The notes below the pieces were generated by a model. It had not been told where the DNA came from. It was given only the letters and a program-made list of their open reading frames with translations, and searched no databases. Shown piece by piece: positions 50,331 to 63,694 of a DNA stretch of 64,000 bases; positions within the stretch are counted from its first letter, which is position 1, and every line of letters starts with the position of its first letter. The stretch is from Antitrichia curtipendula. Taxonomy: Eukaryota > Streptophyta > Bryopsida > Hypnales > Leucodontaceae. The DNA lies in assembly GCA_951230915.1 (NCBI GenBank), contig OX579640.1, forward strand, positions 20,542,981 through 20,606,980, in the 5' to 3' direction. The translations under genes were made by a program, and so were the position numbers.

Positions 50331-51452
50331 AGTTTTTATGAAATAGAAAATTAGAAATTTACTTATACTTACATTCTGGCAAAGGCACAGGCACACTAGT
50401 TTTCATAAATTCTTGACTTGGTATTTTATATTTTGAGCGCACAGGACATATTCTTAGGTGAGCTGGAAGAGCCCTGGCTGTGGTAACGACTAATGGAGGG
50501 AAGTCAGTGCTTCCATGCCGTCAAGCAGGCACCTCTAGTAAACACGAAAAAGGGAAGGAAACAATAAAGAAGGTGCCGGCAGCTACGGTGCCTTCAATTA
50601 TGGCAGGTAATGGGGCTCATAAACTGTGCCCCACTCTCAGAATTTTAGAAGCACGCCGGTACGCCACTGGTCTCACAAGCCACGTGGCAAGCCGAGCGCG
50701 TCCAGCAATCTCGTGAGCCTTTATGACTGGTTCCAAGCCCTCAAATCTTGCTCCCCACCCCCCCAAGAGACTTTTTTTTTTCTTTTGTCCACAACTCTTG
50801 GATCACCACCCACTGTAGCTTCCCAAAGTCCACAGCAAGGACCTCACCTCACACTCCTGCGCAGCATCAGTTAGAATATTGAAAGCGCTGCCTGCACTTT
50901 AGTTGTACACATCAATAATTTTATAACATTTTTTTTCTGGAGAGACAATGGGTTCACTTACAGAGGTCTTGATGCGATAACATCAATGCATCAACGAAGT
51001 TGGTGCACTACAATACAAACAGCCTCTGTCGGTCAGTTCAAGTCTCTCTAGCTAAGGTAAGGCCCGCTTCTCGAGGAAGATCTGACTCAAATGACCTTAT
51101 AGGTCCACTGTTGACGTAGCTCTTAAGCCACCGTCAACTCACCTTCAGTCCAAACTCAAGAAATACATGAAAAATATGGTTTAGATTTAGATGTCTTTTC
51201 ATGGTAGAATGATTGCAATTGGGCTAAACTTAACAGCAAGGCTTTACTGTCACGAAAAACTCAGGAACGTAGATCTTTAATGTACTGTAAATAAGCAATA
51301 GCAGTATGTAAGATTGAGCTCGGATTGCCCTCATGCTTGTTGCGAGCTTCTACTTCTGATGCATACCCCGTGAATTTCTGTGAGTGATTTCGAAAAGGCA
51401 AGAGCTCACGGAGGACAGTGATGAAAAGAATGATCATCATACAAGTGGTATT

Positions 51453-54400
51453 TTACTTCACACGATTTGCGAATGTCCATCTCACAGATTTTGGATCACT
51501 AGCTTTCCTTTTCGCTGAGATTTTGATGATTGCACCGTGAGCAAGCATTCGCTGCAGTATGCGAGCAATGTTGTGGGCATCGTCCAGGCCAACATGATGT
51601 GTACCAGTTAGAGGTATATTTAGGCCGTTCAGCATCGCAAGCATGCCCCCAGCCTGCAAGAGCCCGCCAAGGGTTTTTTAGCAGTAAATAGAACCACTCA
51701 GACGAAACTTAGAGGAATTCCACAAGGCCAGCGTGAGCTTACTGAACTGTACTAGATAGAGAGATCCAACATGAAGTAGACAATTGTATGTCAGCCCTCC
51801 AGCAGCTTACAAATTCTAACAAATCAATGTGACTCTGGGATGATTCTACAGGCAGGAACAAGATCTACACAACGATAAACCTAGTACACGATACATCTGG
51901 CATAAATGGAAGCTGACAAGTGAAACTTTTGAGTAAGTAAGGTGCGTGTACCCGTTTCTTGTAGAAGTTATAGTAAATGTCCTTCAAGTTGATCCACTCA
52001 TTGAAATATAGTTTCAAATCAATGCCTGAGTCTCGACATTGCTCTGGAATCTTTGTCTTGACATCCCAGTTCCCACTGTCATCCAAATCGCTCTGTATTA
52101 GATACAGCTGGAACGTAAAAGTTCCTACCCAGGATTCCCACCACAATTACGAAGATTATCCGTTTCAAGCAACTTTGATCAGTATGGTCTACAATTGCAG
52201 AGACAAGGATCAAGAACGGCTTCACTATTGCAGGCTGTCTAATTCTCAAGCTGTAATATACGATTTTAAATTTCAGAATCTAAACTAACACCATCAAAAT
52301 GCAAAGCATATTTGCTTGCAAGAATAGTCATGTGTTGATAGAACCAGTGCTCACCACGTAACAAAAGCTGCTCGTGTCAACTTCGATGGGTTTTTAGGGT
52401 CATAAAGTGAGCGGCTCTCCATCCAGCCCTCAAATGAATTCAAAACCTCTGTAAATGGAATAGCTGTATCGTGCCAAACCCTGCAAAATAAGAGAAATCA
52501 GAATGATCAGAGGTCCAGTTAATGAAATGACTGGTCTTATTGGCCAATTCTGCATGCATGATGCATCTCATTAGCACCTTCTGAGAACAATACCAAAATT
52601 TTAGACAAGGTCCCTATACGAAATAGACATGGTATCCATAAAAAACTCTAAGGATGCATATATGCCTCCTTGAGAAGGATTGATGGTCCACTACCTGTAT
52701 TTATTACTCGATGCATACCTGTCTATTACAGTGAAAGTGTACAGACCGAATTCGCAACAGTACGTCTGTACGCGGTCTCTATAAACCAAGGCGCTAGAGC
52801 TTACCTGTCTAAACCCCACTTCCCGTACTTCCCTTTAATATACTCGGCCTGCCTTTCTGCCGTCATTATGACCGGCCTTACAAAGCTGCATAAAAATCGA
52901 GCCCATTTTAAGTCAGCTTTACAAGTATGCAATTTCATAAGTCACCAAGGTCTGCAAGGGACAACTCATCAGCAACACTCACAAATTGAAGACGAGGAAG
53001 AAATATACCGATGAAACCGATCAACTACTTCGAGAGTTTTAGCGTCAATCAGAAGCACGGGAAACTCCAATATCTCAACCATGCCTTCCAGGTCCAGCAC
53101 CAAGTAGAACTCAAACGGTTGTTCCTTAACCCTTTTAAGGTCCACTGGTCTGACTTTGAGATTCGGGTAGACATGGTTAAATTTGTCGGTGTGCTCTTTC
53201 TCCTCCATCTACACAACATACACCTTAAAACATTTGAGTGTTTGTTAGACAGCAGAAGTGTTCTTCGAAAGGGACATCATTCAAAGGCATTTCCATCCAA
53301 AAACAGATCGGCAAGTTAGACGGAGAATATCCGATCAGTTCATCACAAGTACTGTGCACTACCTCTCAAAGGTTTCAATGCATCACAAAATGTACTCTCA
53401 AGAGCAGACTGTACTCTCGCAATTATTTCATGAGACTTACCACATCTTTTCACCTTAAATACTTTGCTCTCACAATGTCCTCCGTATCCTTAGATGAATC
53501 CTTCAAATCCTTAGATGAATCCTTCAAATATTCTGAGGATCATCAGATGTTGCATACCACCAACGCAAATGATGAACTGGACTGAAAGGACTGGCCAGAG
53601 TCGGACTGTCTTGAACGCAGGTGATGAAAATTCTAAAAGGACTGGCCAGTGAAACCGCCAAAACGTAATAAATTGATTCGTGATATCATGTTGCAGTTGT
53701 CATTAATTCGTAAGGGCATCATACTATTTCACAAATCCAGGACTCACCTGAGTTCACTACTATAGGCAGCAAGATCAGTCAACCGACTGTTCTCTAAAAT
53801 CTTAAACTCGAAACCCGAAACCCGAAACCGTAAAACCCTAAGACCTGAAACCTAGCTAAGTGTCTTCATTAAAATTAATCCACAATTCTCCCTCATCATC
53901 ATCAATTACCACAATGTCCTCAAAGTCCAATTGTTATTAGCCAATCAACAGATACGCCAGACAAATCACCGCCAAATCGGAAACCTCACAGCTACGCAGT
54001 ACACAATCCAAAAAAGCATCATATTACTTTACTAATCCAGGGCAAACTCAGGTCGCTACTATAGTGAGCAAGATCAGTCAACGAACTGCTCTCTGAACCC
54101 TTAAATCCTAAACCCTTAAACCCTAGAAGGAATATCTCTCCTAAAAGGAATGCACGATGCTGATTACCAGAATTCATCAAATAATCAACAGACACGCTAG
54201 ACAAATATTCAGACGATAAGAGGCACGTGACTGTTTCAACAAACTGCTCTCTGAAACTTTAAACCCTAAACCCTAGATGAGTGTCTCTACTGAAAGAAAT
54301 GCACAATGCTCTCTCATCGCCATTAATTTCCACAACTTTCCCCAAATCAATAGTAACAAGATAATCAACATACATAAATCTGCAGATGATACGGGCAGGT

Positions 54401-55035
54401 GACTGCTTCAACCAACTAGCCTCTAAAACCTTAAACCCTAAAACCTTAGATGCGTGAAATCTCTACTGTAAGTAATGCATCATGCTCTCTCATCATCACC
54501 ACCTACCAAAATGTCCTAAAAAAATAACAAGATAATTAACAGGCATAAATCTTCAGACGATACGAAGCAGGGAAACAGAGGCCACGAAACGTACCAACGT
54601 ACACAACCCTTGCGTGAAATAGTAGCACATCGGTTTTCTCCGCTTCCTACTCTTCGCATCGTCGACATTCCGTTGATTCTCCGCCTCCAAATCTTCGTTC
54701 ACAAGCTCAAATTCGCGCATAGCAGTGCGAGAGACTTCCTCCTCCTCAGTCTCAACCAAGCTCTCGTTCAGCTGCGAGACTGAAGAGACTACGGCATCAG
54801 CATCCGAAGCAGACGACCGAATGGAAGAAGCGCACCTCGAATTCGGAAATGTCCGCCAAAAATTCCAAGCGGCGGATTGGGAAAGCTCCTTGCGATGATG
54901 ATGATGATGCGGCAACGGCCGAGGGGGCTTTCGAAATTTCGAAACAGCGGGATTCACGAGGGATCGGCTGGGCGAGAACACCAAGGTGCGCAATCGGAGA
55001 GACATCGCCTGCAGGGAAACCGCTATGGTGGACAC
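51453..55035 (-). CDS. ERL1: ERL1-like DEDDh 3'-5' exonuclease with N-terminal zinc-finger-like motif
   Basis: Six exons with GT-AG introns and consistent phase: 55035-54595, 53208-53009, 52885-52805, 52480-52355, 52075-51952 and 51653-51453 (TAA). The product is 390 residues. The N-terminus is rich in Ser, Arg and hydroxylated residues with few acidic ones, as in an organelle transit peptide. It is followed by an acidic stretch and KPMCYYFTQGLC (Cys137, Cys145) running into HTDKFNH (His153, His159). The exonuclease domain has Asp186/Glu188 in LVLDLEG, the ILEFPVLLIDA strand, VWHDTAIPF, GNWD, and HHVGLDDAHNIAR with catalytic His and Asp. All DEDDh residues are visible. The family includes ERI1 and Arabidopsis ERL1, the latter implicated in chloroplast rRNA maturation; plastid localisation here is inference. 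No disruption was seen. Confidence 0.9.
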
Positions 55036-55434
55036 CGATTTTTTGCAAACCGCTAAGCTAAGGTAACCTAATTGTGCACCAATGCAAGCAAAAATACGAT
55101 CTTGCTACAAGAATTTGATCCATGAAAAGTAAACAGAACCTTCTATACATCAGAATCAAAAACCAACAACGGAGAATCAGACATTGACGTCAGGGATGCC
55201 AAGAGCACATGGTTTTTTCCAGAGGCCTCCGGTGTTACAAGGAACCACCAGAACACAACACCATACAGAAAAACAAGCAGTACCGACAGAGAAGTCCAAT
55301 ACACACGCTCTGTTTCGAAGCTGAAAACTGATGCAAACCAAAGACAAATCCATAAATCGCCCCCCACCAAAGAGCTGAAACTGAGCTGAAAGTGAATTTT
55401 CATAGCCTTCTTGAGATATTTTTTCAGTAAGTTT

Positions 55435-55690
55435 TCCTAGAAAGGCAAGTGGAATTGGCATCTAACCCAAGTTGTTTCATATTTTTTGGAGCTTTGAGGA
55501 ATTAGTTATGAATTCTTGAAGTTGAAATGGGATAGGGCTCTAAAATCGACCATGTCCTAAAATGTACAATGTTTGTACATTGCTGAAGCCTGTGAAAAAG
55601 CAACATGTATAAATAGTCTACATTTGAGGGGGTGGGCAATTTTAAAGCATGTGTGCCTTTAGAACCTCCTACCTTAATTCCAAAATCCAT
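55435..55690 (+). repeat. Dispersed repeat B, copy 2
   Basis: Matches 44215-44480 in the same orientation: GAAAGGCAAGTGGAATTGGC, TTTGGAGCTTTGAGGAATTA, GAAGTTGAAATGGGATA, AGTCTACATTTGAGGGGGTG and GAACCTCCTACC. It begins about 400 bp beyond the start codon of the exonuclease gene, so it probably marks the edge of that gene's upstream region. Confidence 0.75.
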
Positions 55691-56078
55691 CAACTCTGGA
55701 ACCTTCAAAGTATATAGGGATGTGTTTCAAAAACATGTCACAATTAGGTAGAGTTACTTTAATGGAATATAATATGGATGTGTTTATCATCATCTAAATT
55801 AACATTTTGCATACCTTGAAGAATATACTAAGGATTACACATAATTATTTATAGAACAAAAACCTTTGTGTAAAAATTATGTACTATTAATACTAAATGC
55901 CCAAGGCATTGTATTTGGGTGGACTAAACTTTGAAGTTAAATAAAATCTTACCCAACAATGCTAGTATGTCAACAATGCGAGCTTGTGAGCATAGAGTCT
56001 ACAATATAGGTACCTATGATATAGATACTACACACTATAGATGTATGTATTATAAACACCTATAATATGGGTATTTAT

Positions 56079-56081
<3 letters not shown>

Positions 56082-56115
<34 letters not shown>
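56082..56115 (+). repeat. (TA)n microsatellite
   Basis: About 17 TA units inside an AT-rich stretch. Confidence 0.9.
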
Positions 56116-56117
<2 letters not shown>

Positions 56118-57366
56118 TACAATCATATACGGTTTCTATAATATATCCCCCTATAAGATAGGTGTATAGTATTCTAGACTCATGGGCTCACACTCCTATG
56201 CTCACATAATAGCAACCCTCAGATCTTACAAAAAGACTATTTTTAAAATCTTCTTAATTGATCGTCCTTTAAATAATATCTTAACACCTAGAGGACCAAG
56301 AGTTGTATTTTTGAACAATCATTGATAATAAACACATTCCAATCACATAAAAAATTTTATTGTTCATTTAATGATTTCTTTCAAGATTCTTCTATTAGTT
56401 CTTTAAAATTTGTAAAATATAGTTCTTAAAGTTTTGTTTTTGCAAATATTCTATAATTCAATAAATATTAGAATGGGTTTTCCCCAAAAATAACTTATTA
56501 ATTTAAAAAATGACCCTTTAGAAATTACTTGAATAAATTTTTAGCATTTTGAATTTTTTTTATAAAAACTCTTGGAAAAATCACAAATATGTAATCTATA
56601 ATCCATACTAGAAGGATTTTTCAATTTTTGGCTTCAAATGTTAATGAAATATTGGTTTGTGAACTAGTTGAGCCGACTATATGGATATGATCAATAGATC
56701 ATATTTTACAAATATTTTTTAAAGAGTCATCGTTAAAATATTTTTCTAAGTAACATTTTATAATGCATCTTTCCAATTTTGGAATTGTAGGCTATCCTCT
56801 AGTCTTTAAAGAGTTAAGCATCAAAATTTCAATTGTAAAAAATTTGTTTATGATTTTCTATTGAAGATTTTATGCAAGGGTGTCCATTACAAATCTTTAT
56901 TTTTTAAGGTCCGTTGGAGATGAGTCTCCAATAGAGTGGATCTTTTGGATGAAATTACATTAAAAATTCACTAAAAGAAATGGTAGAGTAGATTTTGAGA
57001 AGCCATAAAACAATTGTGGCTATGCATGTTATGTCTTCAAACTTCATTTTTTTTCATGACTACATTTTCAGATTTGACATGTAAAAAGGCCTTGGCATTT
57101 AGAGGTCAATTTTGGTGTTTTATTTGTTTTTGATTTAATTTGTTTGTAATGGTTGGTCGTTAAAATGCTTAAAGGAGGTTTACAAAATTGGAATTTGCAT
57201 TCAAATTATGAAATAGAGGACATTTTTTGTAGTTGAGCTGCCATTGAGACATAGAAGGCTCCAATGTTGGAGGAAATCAATGGGTTATAAAAAGGCCAGG
57301 CCAAAAGCAACCCATGATTGAAAAATTACTTGACTTGAGCTTATAGATAAGTGTGTTTGAACCATC

Positions 57367-58320
57367 TTAACCCCTAAAGGTTTTTGACTATGCTTTCACA
57401 AAAAAACGCTCCCAAACTGCCATTTCTAGTACAAGTACCAAATTTTGGAAAAAAAACATTTTTGGACACATGTGACCGTAGGATCTTGTAGTAAACCAGT
57501 TTGAGAAGATGTGGAAAAAAATTCAGAAATTTCCACCGTGTAGATTGCAAGATATTAGCATTTGAAGTGACAAAACCCCTTTTTTTGGCCCTGCGAAAAA
57601 ACGGGCAGCTGCACTTCACATGGTCACATTTGTATGAAAAAATGTCCAAAATGGTGGTAACTCTTTGGATTCAATCTTCAAAGCAAGTTAGCTACGTGCT
57701 TGAAAAAATTCAGATCATTTGGAATTGTACAACATATAGGAAAAAAATAGTAAGTAGAAAGAAGTAGAAAATGATTCAAAACACTAAATTGTTAAGGATT
57801 TAATTATGGAATTGAAAAATGCCAATCCAAACAATTGTAATGTTGTAATAAACAATCTACACCTTGTGTTTATATTTTTTTCCAAAAATATTGAAAATTG
57901 AGTTAAATAAAGGACTTCAAAGTTTATTTTAGAGTAGAGATTCCATAACTACCCGCAAACTACCCACAACTAAAATTCCTCATAACTTTCATCTCATAAA
58001 TCAAAGTGGAATGATTCAAAGCTTTCCTTGTGCACATAAATCTAGAGAACCAATTTCAAATTTTTATTTCTCTAGAAAATGATTTTTAAAGAAGTTTTTT
58101 TTGCTGCCCGGGCTGCCCGCCGAACAATGAAAACTACATATCATACCATAACTTTTTAACCATGTGGTCAAAAGTTATGAAAATTGTTGGGCCCTAAAGC
58201 TGCTCCTTGGGCACATCTTGTGTGAAAATTTCAAAGAAAAAAAATAAAAATTCCATTCGTGGTGAGCTGCCCAAAAACGCTATGTTGTCAAAAAACGGTG
58301 TTTGGTCCTTTAGGGGTTAA
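57367..58320 (+). mobile_element. 954-bp TTAA-bounded non-autonomous element, copy A
   Basis: Starts TTAACCCCTAAAGG and ends CCTTTAGGGGTTAA, so CCCCTAAAGG forms inverted ends with TTAA on both outer sides. The interior is non-coding; short mirrored frames on both strands are shared with copy B and have no recognisable product. Landmarks are GCTGCCCGGGCTGCCCGCCG (~58103) and a TGCACTTCACATGGTCAC stretch (~57611). TTAA flanks plus CCC-starting ends are features of the piggyBac superfamily. Confidence 0.82.
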
Positions 58321-58867
58321 ATACATTGTAAAACCAATTTTTTGAAAAAGAGGTCTCAAATGAATGAGTGTTTTAGCTTGATCTGTCAATCTTCTATTAC
58401 AATACAGTTGAGACTATAACTTACTCAAGCACCGTCAAACAAGTCTATTGTCATTCATTAGAAGTTCCAAAACTACCTATATTTTTATTCAATTATGTTT
58501 ATATTCTACTTTAAAATGAAGGCAAATTTTAAATAATTTTAGCACTTATAGTTGTAATTATTCATCAACTTCATCCAAATAAGATTTCTTCCAACAATGC
58601 ACTTTCCAGTTTTTTCCAGTTTTTCAATAGTAATACAATTACAAAAATGCCTATTTTAAATGAAAATTCCTCCCATCATTTTAACTTAGCTGACTTCAGG
58701 CCATACATCTTAAATTTGAATGCAGTTTAAAAATCTCAAAGTTAAATATTAAATATAATTTTTTTATTTAAAGAATTATGGTTTGACAATACCTAATTAG
58801 AAGGTTGTGATACTGGAAATAGGATTTATGTTATTTCTAATTCTCAACCACAAAAAATACGCATATC

Positions 58868-58970
<103 letters not shown>

Positions 58971-61900
58971 GGAGTTTCATTCAAATACATGATAATCTAT
59001 AGTAAATTTTTATAACCAATAAAAAAAATTCCTTATTTTTCTACCACAATTATTTGTCACAATTTGTTGAACGTATTCTATAAAGTAACTTTAGTTGTTA
59101 GATCATGCATAATCATATTTTTTGATTATTTAGGATTCCATTTTAAAACAAAAAATACAATATATAAATTTACAAAATGTTTTTATATTTTATAAAATTA
59201 AAATTTGGAAAAATCTAATAAATATATTAAAATTTTGATAGAACATTGTCACCTATCAGGATACAATTAAGTAACAAAATATGAAAATTTGAACTCAATC
59301 CAAGAAATAAACCTTACATATTGGTATTCTATAATAGAACTATTCTCCAAAACAACGGGTTTCTTTCAAAATCTATACGATTTTTTAATACTTGTTGGAG
59401 GTTGAAAATTCAAAAAACAAGTGAATTTTGATGAACATATGTTAGAGGAAAATTATATTTTCTGTGATACTAGACTTGAGAGGTTTGTAGGAAGTGCTGC
59501 AAAGAAGTGATATTTTTTTTTATAAATTCTAAATATAATAGGCTTTGCACTTTACACTTACATTTTCATATTGATTACAAAACATTTGGAGTCATGTTAG
59601 AGATAATGTTGTTGTGCCTAAGGGAATTTGTAGATTAACTATTGCACAATTTAGTGGCTTTGTTTGAGGTGATGCACTCTTGAAGTTGTTTAATTGTCGT
59701 TGTAGAGCAATACAATGTAGCAACTCATTTTGAAAGTGGATATTCATTTACAATTCTCTCCTCGAAGTGCAGAAATGTAGCTAGTAATCCGGGGCTCATG
59801 GAAAAATTCTAAGGTTCAATTGTGAACCTGACTAAGTTAATCATTTAAAAAATTTGAACACTTCTGACTGGTGAACTTTGTACCATAGGTGACCGCATAT
59901 ATTTGTTAATAGAACTGGACAAGTTGTTTAGACCTGATTGCAAACTAAGTGTTGTAGTCTTATAAATTGTTTCATTGCATAGGAATCTTCATGATAATGG
60001 ATTCATCAGAGTTTTGCCGCCATTGGTACAATAAAGAGTCTTCAGTCTTAGTGAGTTTTTTCATCAGCCTTCTTTGTCAATTGGTCATGTTTTCAAGATA
60101 TAAGATGTCACTAAGTACAAGACTATGTACTCAAAAGATGCAGGCAACATGTGCCTTCCTGGTCCTTGGCCCGTAATGGAAGGTTAAAAATTTACAACCG
60201 TCAATTTTTTTCCCAATAATTCAGGCCCCCTTCCCACGCTGCCAATTAAAATTTTAGAAGAAAATTGTAACAACAAATTCCCACCATCAATCTTCAATTA
60301 GATCCTTCCCAATGTCGTCAATTTGAAACTAGAGTGAAGTAATTGTGACCGTCAATCTCCACCACTCTATAAGAAGATCTCAACCGTCGGCAACCTTCTT
60401 AGGGTTACTTTGGTGCCCTCAATCAGCCTCTGGTTTGGTTTTGGTTTTGGTTCTTTGTTTGTATTTTATGTTTATGTTCAATTGCAATTGGGACTATAGA
60501 TGGTCCAGTAGATGTAGCGGGATTTCACAAGAAGACAATTAGGTTTCTACAAGGGGGAGCATTGATCGCACACCTCCGAACAACAAGCCACTTTGATTGT
60601 GAAGAATGCGACGCTCACAAACCTTGTTCCCACCTTAAAAGGCTGCAAATTGGTGAGTTAATCACGATCTCTTGTTGGTCCTTTTCATCCAGATTCTTAA
60701 TTTCTATACTCTGGATCAATAGTTATTTCATGTTTGAAAATTCCATTAATTGGGATTTTGACTTTTCTTTGGAGTTACCGTGAGTGGTTTTTACGAATAT
60801 TTACAACCTGGAAGAAGGGGGTAAGGGGTCTCCTAGACTAATTGGGGTCTTTTGAATGCGATGGCGCTATCGGTTTTCAATTTTGAGCTGTTTTCAAGAA
60901 GATAGGAAGACTTCAGCAATAAGTTTGACTTTTTTAGAGTAATTAGCAATAATTCAAGGTTAATTTACAAAATATCTTGGTGAAAGTTGAAGATTGGATT
61001 TAATTAAGATTTCAAATTTTTCCTTTAAAAGCCAATTTAGATTGAATTAAGAATATTGGAAATATCCTAGGGTTGTTTGCAAAATATTTCAAGGTCAAAA
61101 TAGTTAATTACCTAAATATCTTTGGGAAAAATCTTAGATTTTATTTAGATAAGGATTTTTTTCTAATTAAGGCTTGTTCTAGAAGATTCTAATGATTAAA
61201 CAAAGATTATTTAGCAAATATCTTAGGATAGTTTAGCGTAGGATAGTTTTTGAGTAAAAGATTTAATATCTTATGGTAAACCAAGGTGGTGGGGCCTTCT
61301 AGCAAGTATATAAGGCACCTCCGAAGTTTCTCATACCCCATTACACCATTATCTGCCTATCGACACTCTGTCGGGGTGTAGAGACTTTCTTTTGTTCATT
61401 TTGCTTACCGGCTTAGTCGGAAGCATTTAGATAGACCAAATTTTGGTCATCTTTTGCTCATTTTGCTTCTTTGCCTTCTTTTAGTAGAGGAATTGGTTAA
61501 AGGACTCGGGGTTCCCTTTTCAACCATCAAACCACACTAAAATCATACTTTGGGGAGGTTTTATCCCCCAAAACTTGCATACTGTCTTTGTATACTAATT
61601 TTATGTTTGTAACAACCATTAAGTCAGAATTCTTAAGGCGGTGAAGCTAGTCTTTACCAAAAGATTCTAATACTCAAAATTCCGGTCAAACTTTGTTGTG
61701 TAACAAAGTTTGGTTTGATTTAATTCCTAATTTTTGGTTTAAACACTTTCATGTGTACCTCCTTTAAGAATTGAAACATTCCTTCAACCACTGGGTACCA
61801 TATTTCGCAAGTTTTTCCTAGGGTTGCTCCTGCATGGCGGAGCTTTGACCTTCACACTATTTACCTTAAAGGGAATAATTGGGAAAAAATTCTTGACTTT

Positions 61901-62257
61901 TGTGGCCTACTTGAGGCAGAGAACCTCACCCAGAGGCTTCCTTTCTTTCCGCCGCAATTCACTCAAAAATTGCTTACTTTGCTTTTATTGCTCCATTTGC
62001 TCAAAGTTATGGATTGATAGTCGATAGTTTATTCTTTGCTTTGCTTTAGTTTGTTTTGTTAGTTTATCTCAAAAAACCCAAAAATATCGTTTAGTTTAGT
62101 TCGTTTTGTTAGTCTATCTCAAAAAACCCAAAAATATTCAGTCTCTTTGAATTTTTTACTTTATTTTATGGGCTAGTAAGTTTGGTTATTAAACCAGTTG
62201 GTAGTTGGATTAGTTGCCAGGAATTAGGACCAGATTAGTTAGAAACCAGAAATCAGA

Positions 62258-62340
62258 AACCAGAAGGCGGAAGAAACCAGAAGGCGGAAGAAACCAGAAG
62301 GCGGAAGAAACCAGAAGGCGGAGAGAGATCAGAAGGCGGG
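62258..62340 (+). repeat. Short tandem repeat of GAAACCAGAAGGCGGAA, about five units
   Basis: A 17-bp unit repeated from about 62262, decaying into GAGATCAGAAGGCGGGG. The Arg/Lys/Glu-rich frame across it is a by-product of the repeat. Confidence 0.85.
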
Positions 62341-62741
62341 GAACGATCAAGGGAACGAGAAGGGTTCCAACGAATCAGAACCAGCCACGTGGCAGCCCCA
62401 ACATGTTCGATAGCTGGGGGTCGTGGAGCCAGTTCAAGTCTCAGACCATCGGCCAGTTCAAAAATTCAGACCATCAGCACAAGTCCAGTTTACAAACTTT
62501 CAGACCATCAAGCTCACCCAAAAATCAATCTTTGGGAGTTCCAATTCACAACTAACAGACCAAGTTCAAGCGAACTAAGGTTCATTAAGCTTAAGAATTT
62601 TTAAATAAAACATATCCATAAAACGCTGTGAAGCTCACCAACAACTCTCTCTCCATAGCCAACTTCAAATAACAATCAAGAATTGAATTTAAAAAAACAA
62701 CCCTTAAAGAAGACGAAGTAGCGGCTTGAGAAGGATTAGAA

Positions 62742-63694
62742 TTAACCCCTAAAGTTTTTTGACTATGCTTTCACAAAAAACGCTCCCAAACTGCCATTTC
62801 TAGTACAAGTACCAAATTTTGGAAAAAAAACATTTTTGGACACATGTAACCGTAGGATCTTGTAGTAAACCAGTTTGAGAAGATGTGGAAAAAAATTCAG
62901 AAATTTCCACCGTGTAGATTGCAAGATATTAGCATTTGAAGTGACAAAACCCCTTTTTTTGGCCCTGCGAAAAAACGGGCAGCTGCACTTCACATGGTCA
63001 CATTTGTATGAAAAAATGTCCAAAATGGTGGTAACTCTTTGGATTCAATCTTCAAAGCAAGTTAGCTACGTGCTTGAAAAAATTCAGATCATTTGGAATT
63101 GTACAACATATAGGAAAAAAATAGTAAGTAGAAAGAAGTAGAAAATGATTCAAAACACTAAATTGTTAAGGATTTAATTATGGAATTGAAAAATGCCAAT
63201 CCAAACAATTGTAATGTTGTAATAAACAATCTACACCTTGTGTTTATATTTTTTTCCAAAAATATTGAAAATTGAGTTAAATAAAGGACTTCAAAGTTTA
63301 TTTTAGAGTAGAGATTCCATAACTACCCGCAAACTACCCACAACTAAAATTCCTCATAACTTTCATCTCATAAATCAAAGTGGAATGATTCAAAGCTTTC
63401 CTTGTGCACATAAATCTAGAGAACCAATTTCAAATTTTTATTTCTCTAGAAAATGATTTTTAAAGAAGTTTTTTTTGCTGCCCGGGCTGCCCGCCGAACA
63501 ATGAAAACTACATATCATACCATAACTTTTTAACCATGTGGTCAAAAGTTATGAAAATTGTTGGGCCCTAAAGCTACTCCTTGGGCACATCTTGTGTGAA
63601 AATTTCAAAGAAAAAAAATAAAAATTCCATTCGTGGTGAGCTGCCCAAAAACGCTATGTTGTCAAAAAACGGTGTTTGGTCCTTTAGGGGTTAA
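62742..63694 (+). mobile_element. 953-bp TTAA-bounded non-autonomous element, copy B
   Basis: Same orientation as copy A and nearly identical. I count only about five differences, including GTGACCG/GTAACCG, AAAGCTG/AAAGCTA and single-base length changes in homopolymers. Flanks outside TTAA are unrelated to those of copy A (GGATTAGAA and AAACTAATTC), so the shared unit ends exactly at the TTAA-bounded termini. This fits recent transposition and not segmental duplication. Confidence 0.85.

Larger units (their letters stand above)
39911..51452. other. Long AT-rich intergenic region with old dispersed repeats, no supported gene
   Basis: About 11.5 kb without a convincing coding sequence. It contains diverged copies of at least two repeat families (described separately). 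There is an imperfect duplication around 45495 and 45703 (CCGGCCTTTAGGTGTAAAGC and CTAGCCTTTAAGTGTAAAGC) and two GC-richer islands at 44540-44960 and 50470-50870, whose frames resemble nothing known. The last ~550 bp probably include the 3' UTR of the exonuclease gene. Confidence 0.6.
55036..57366. other. Intergenic region upstream of the exonuclease gene
   Basis: The first few hundred bases are presumably its promoter. After that comes dispersed repeat B, then AT-rich DNA with a short (TA)n run at about 56082-56115. A degenerate family terminus (TTAACACCTAGAGGACC) lies near 56279, possibly paired with GTCTTTAAAGAGTTAA ending near 56816. No gene is supported. Confidence 0.55.

Noticed and set aside
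50480..50874. Two overlapping frames in a GC-richer patch near the exonuclease gene
   Set aside because: No homology recognised; cannot be linked by splicing to anything.
57374..57767. Two small frames (91 and 88 residues), repeated at 62763-63141
   Set aside because: Their conservation only reflects near-identity of the two recent element copies; frames overlap on opposite strands and have no known homology.
61270..61620. Solo LTR with TATA box
   Set aside because: Only a TATATAAGG motif and composition suggest it; no second LTR, primer-binding site, TG..CA ends or target duplication could be identified.
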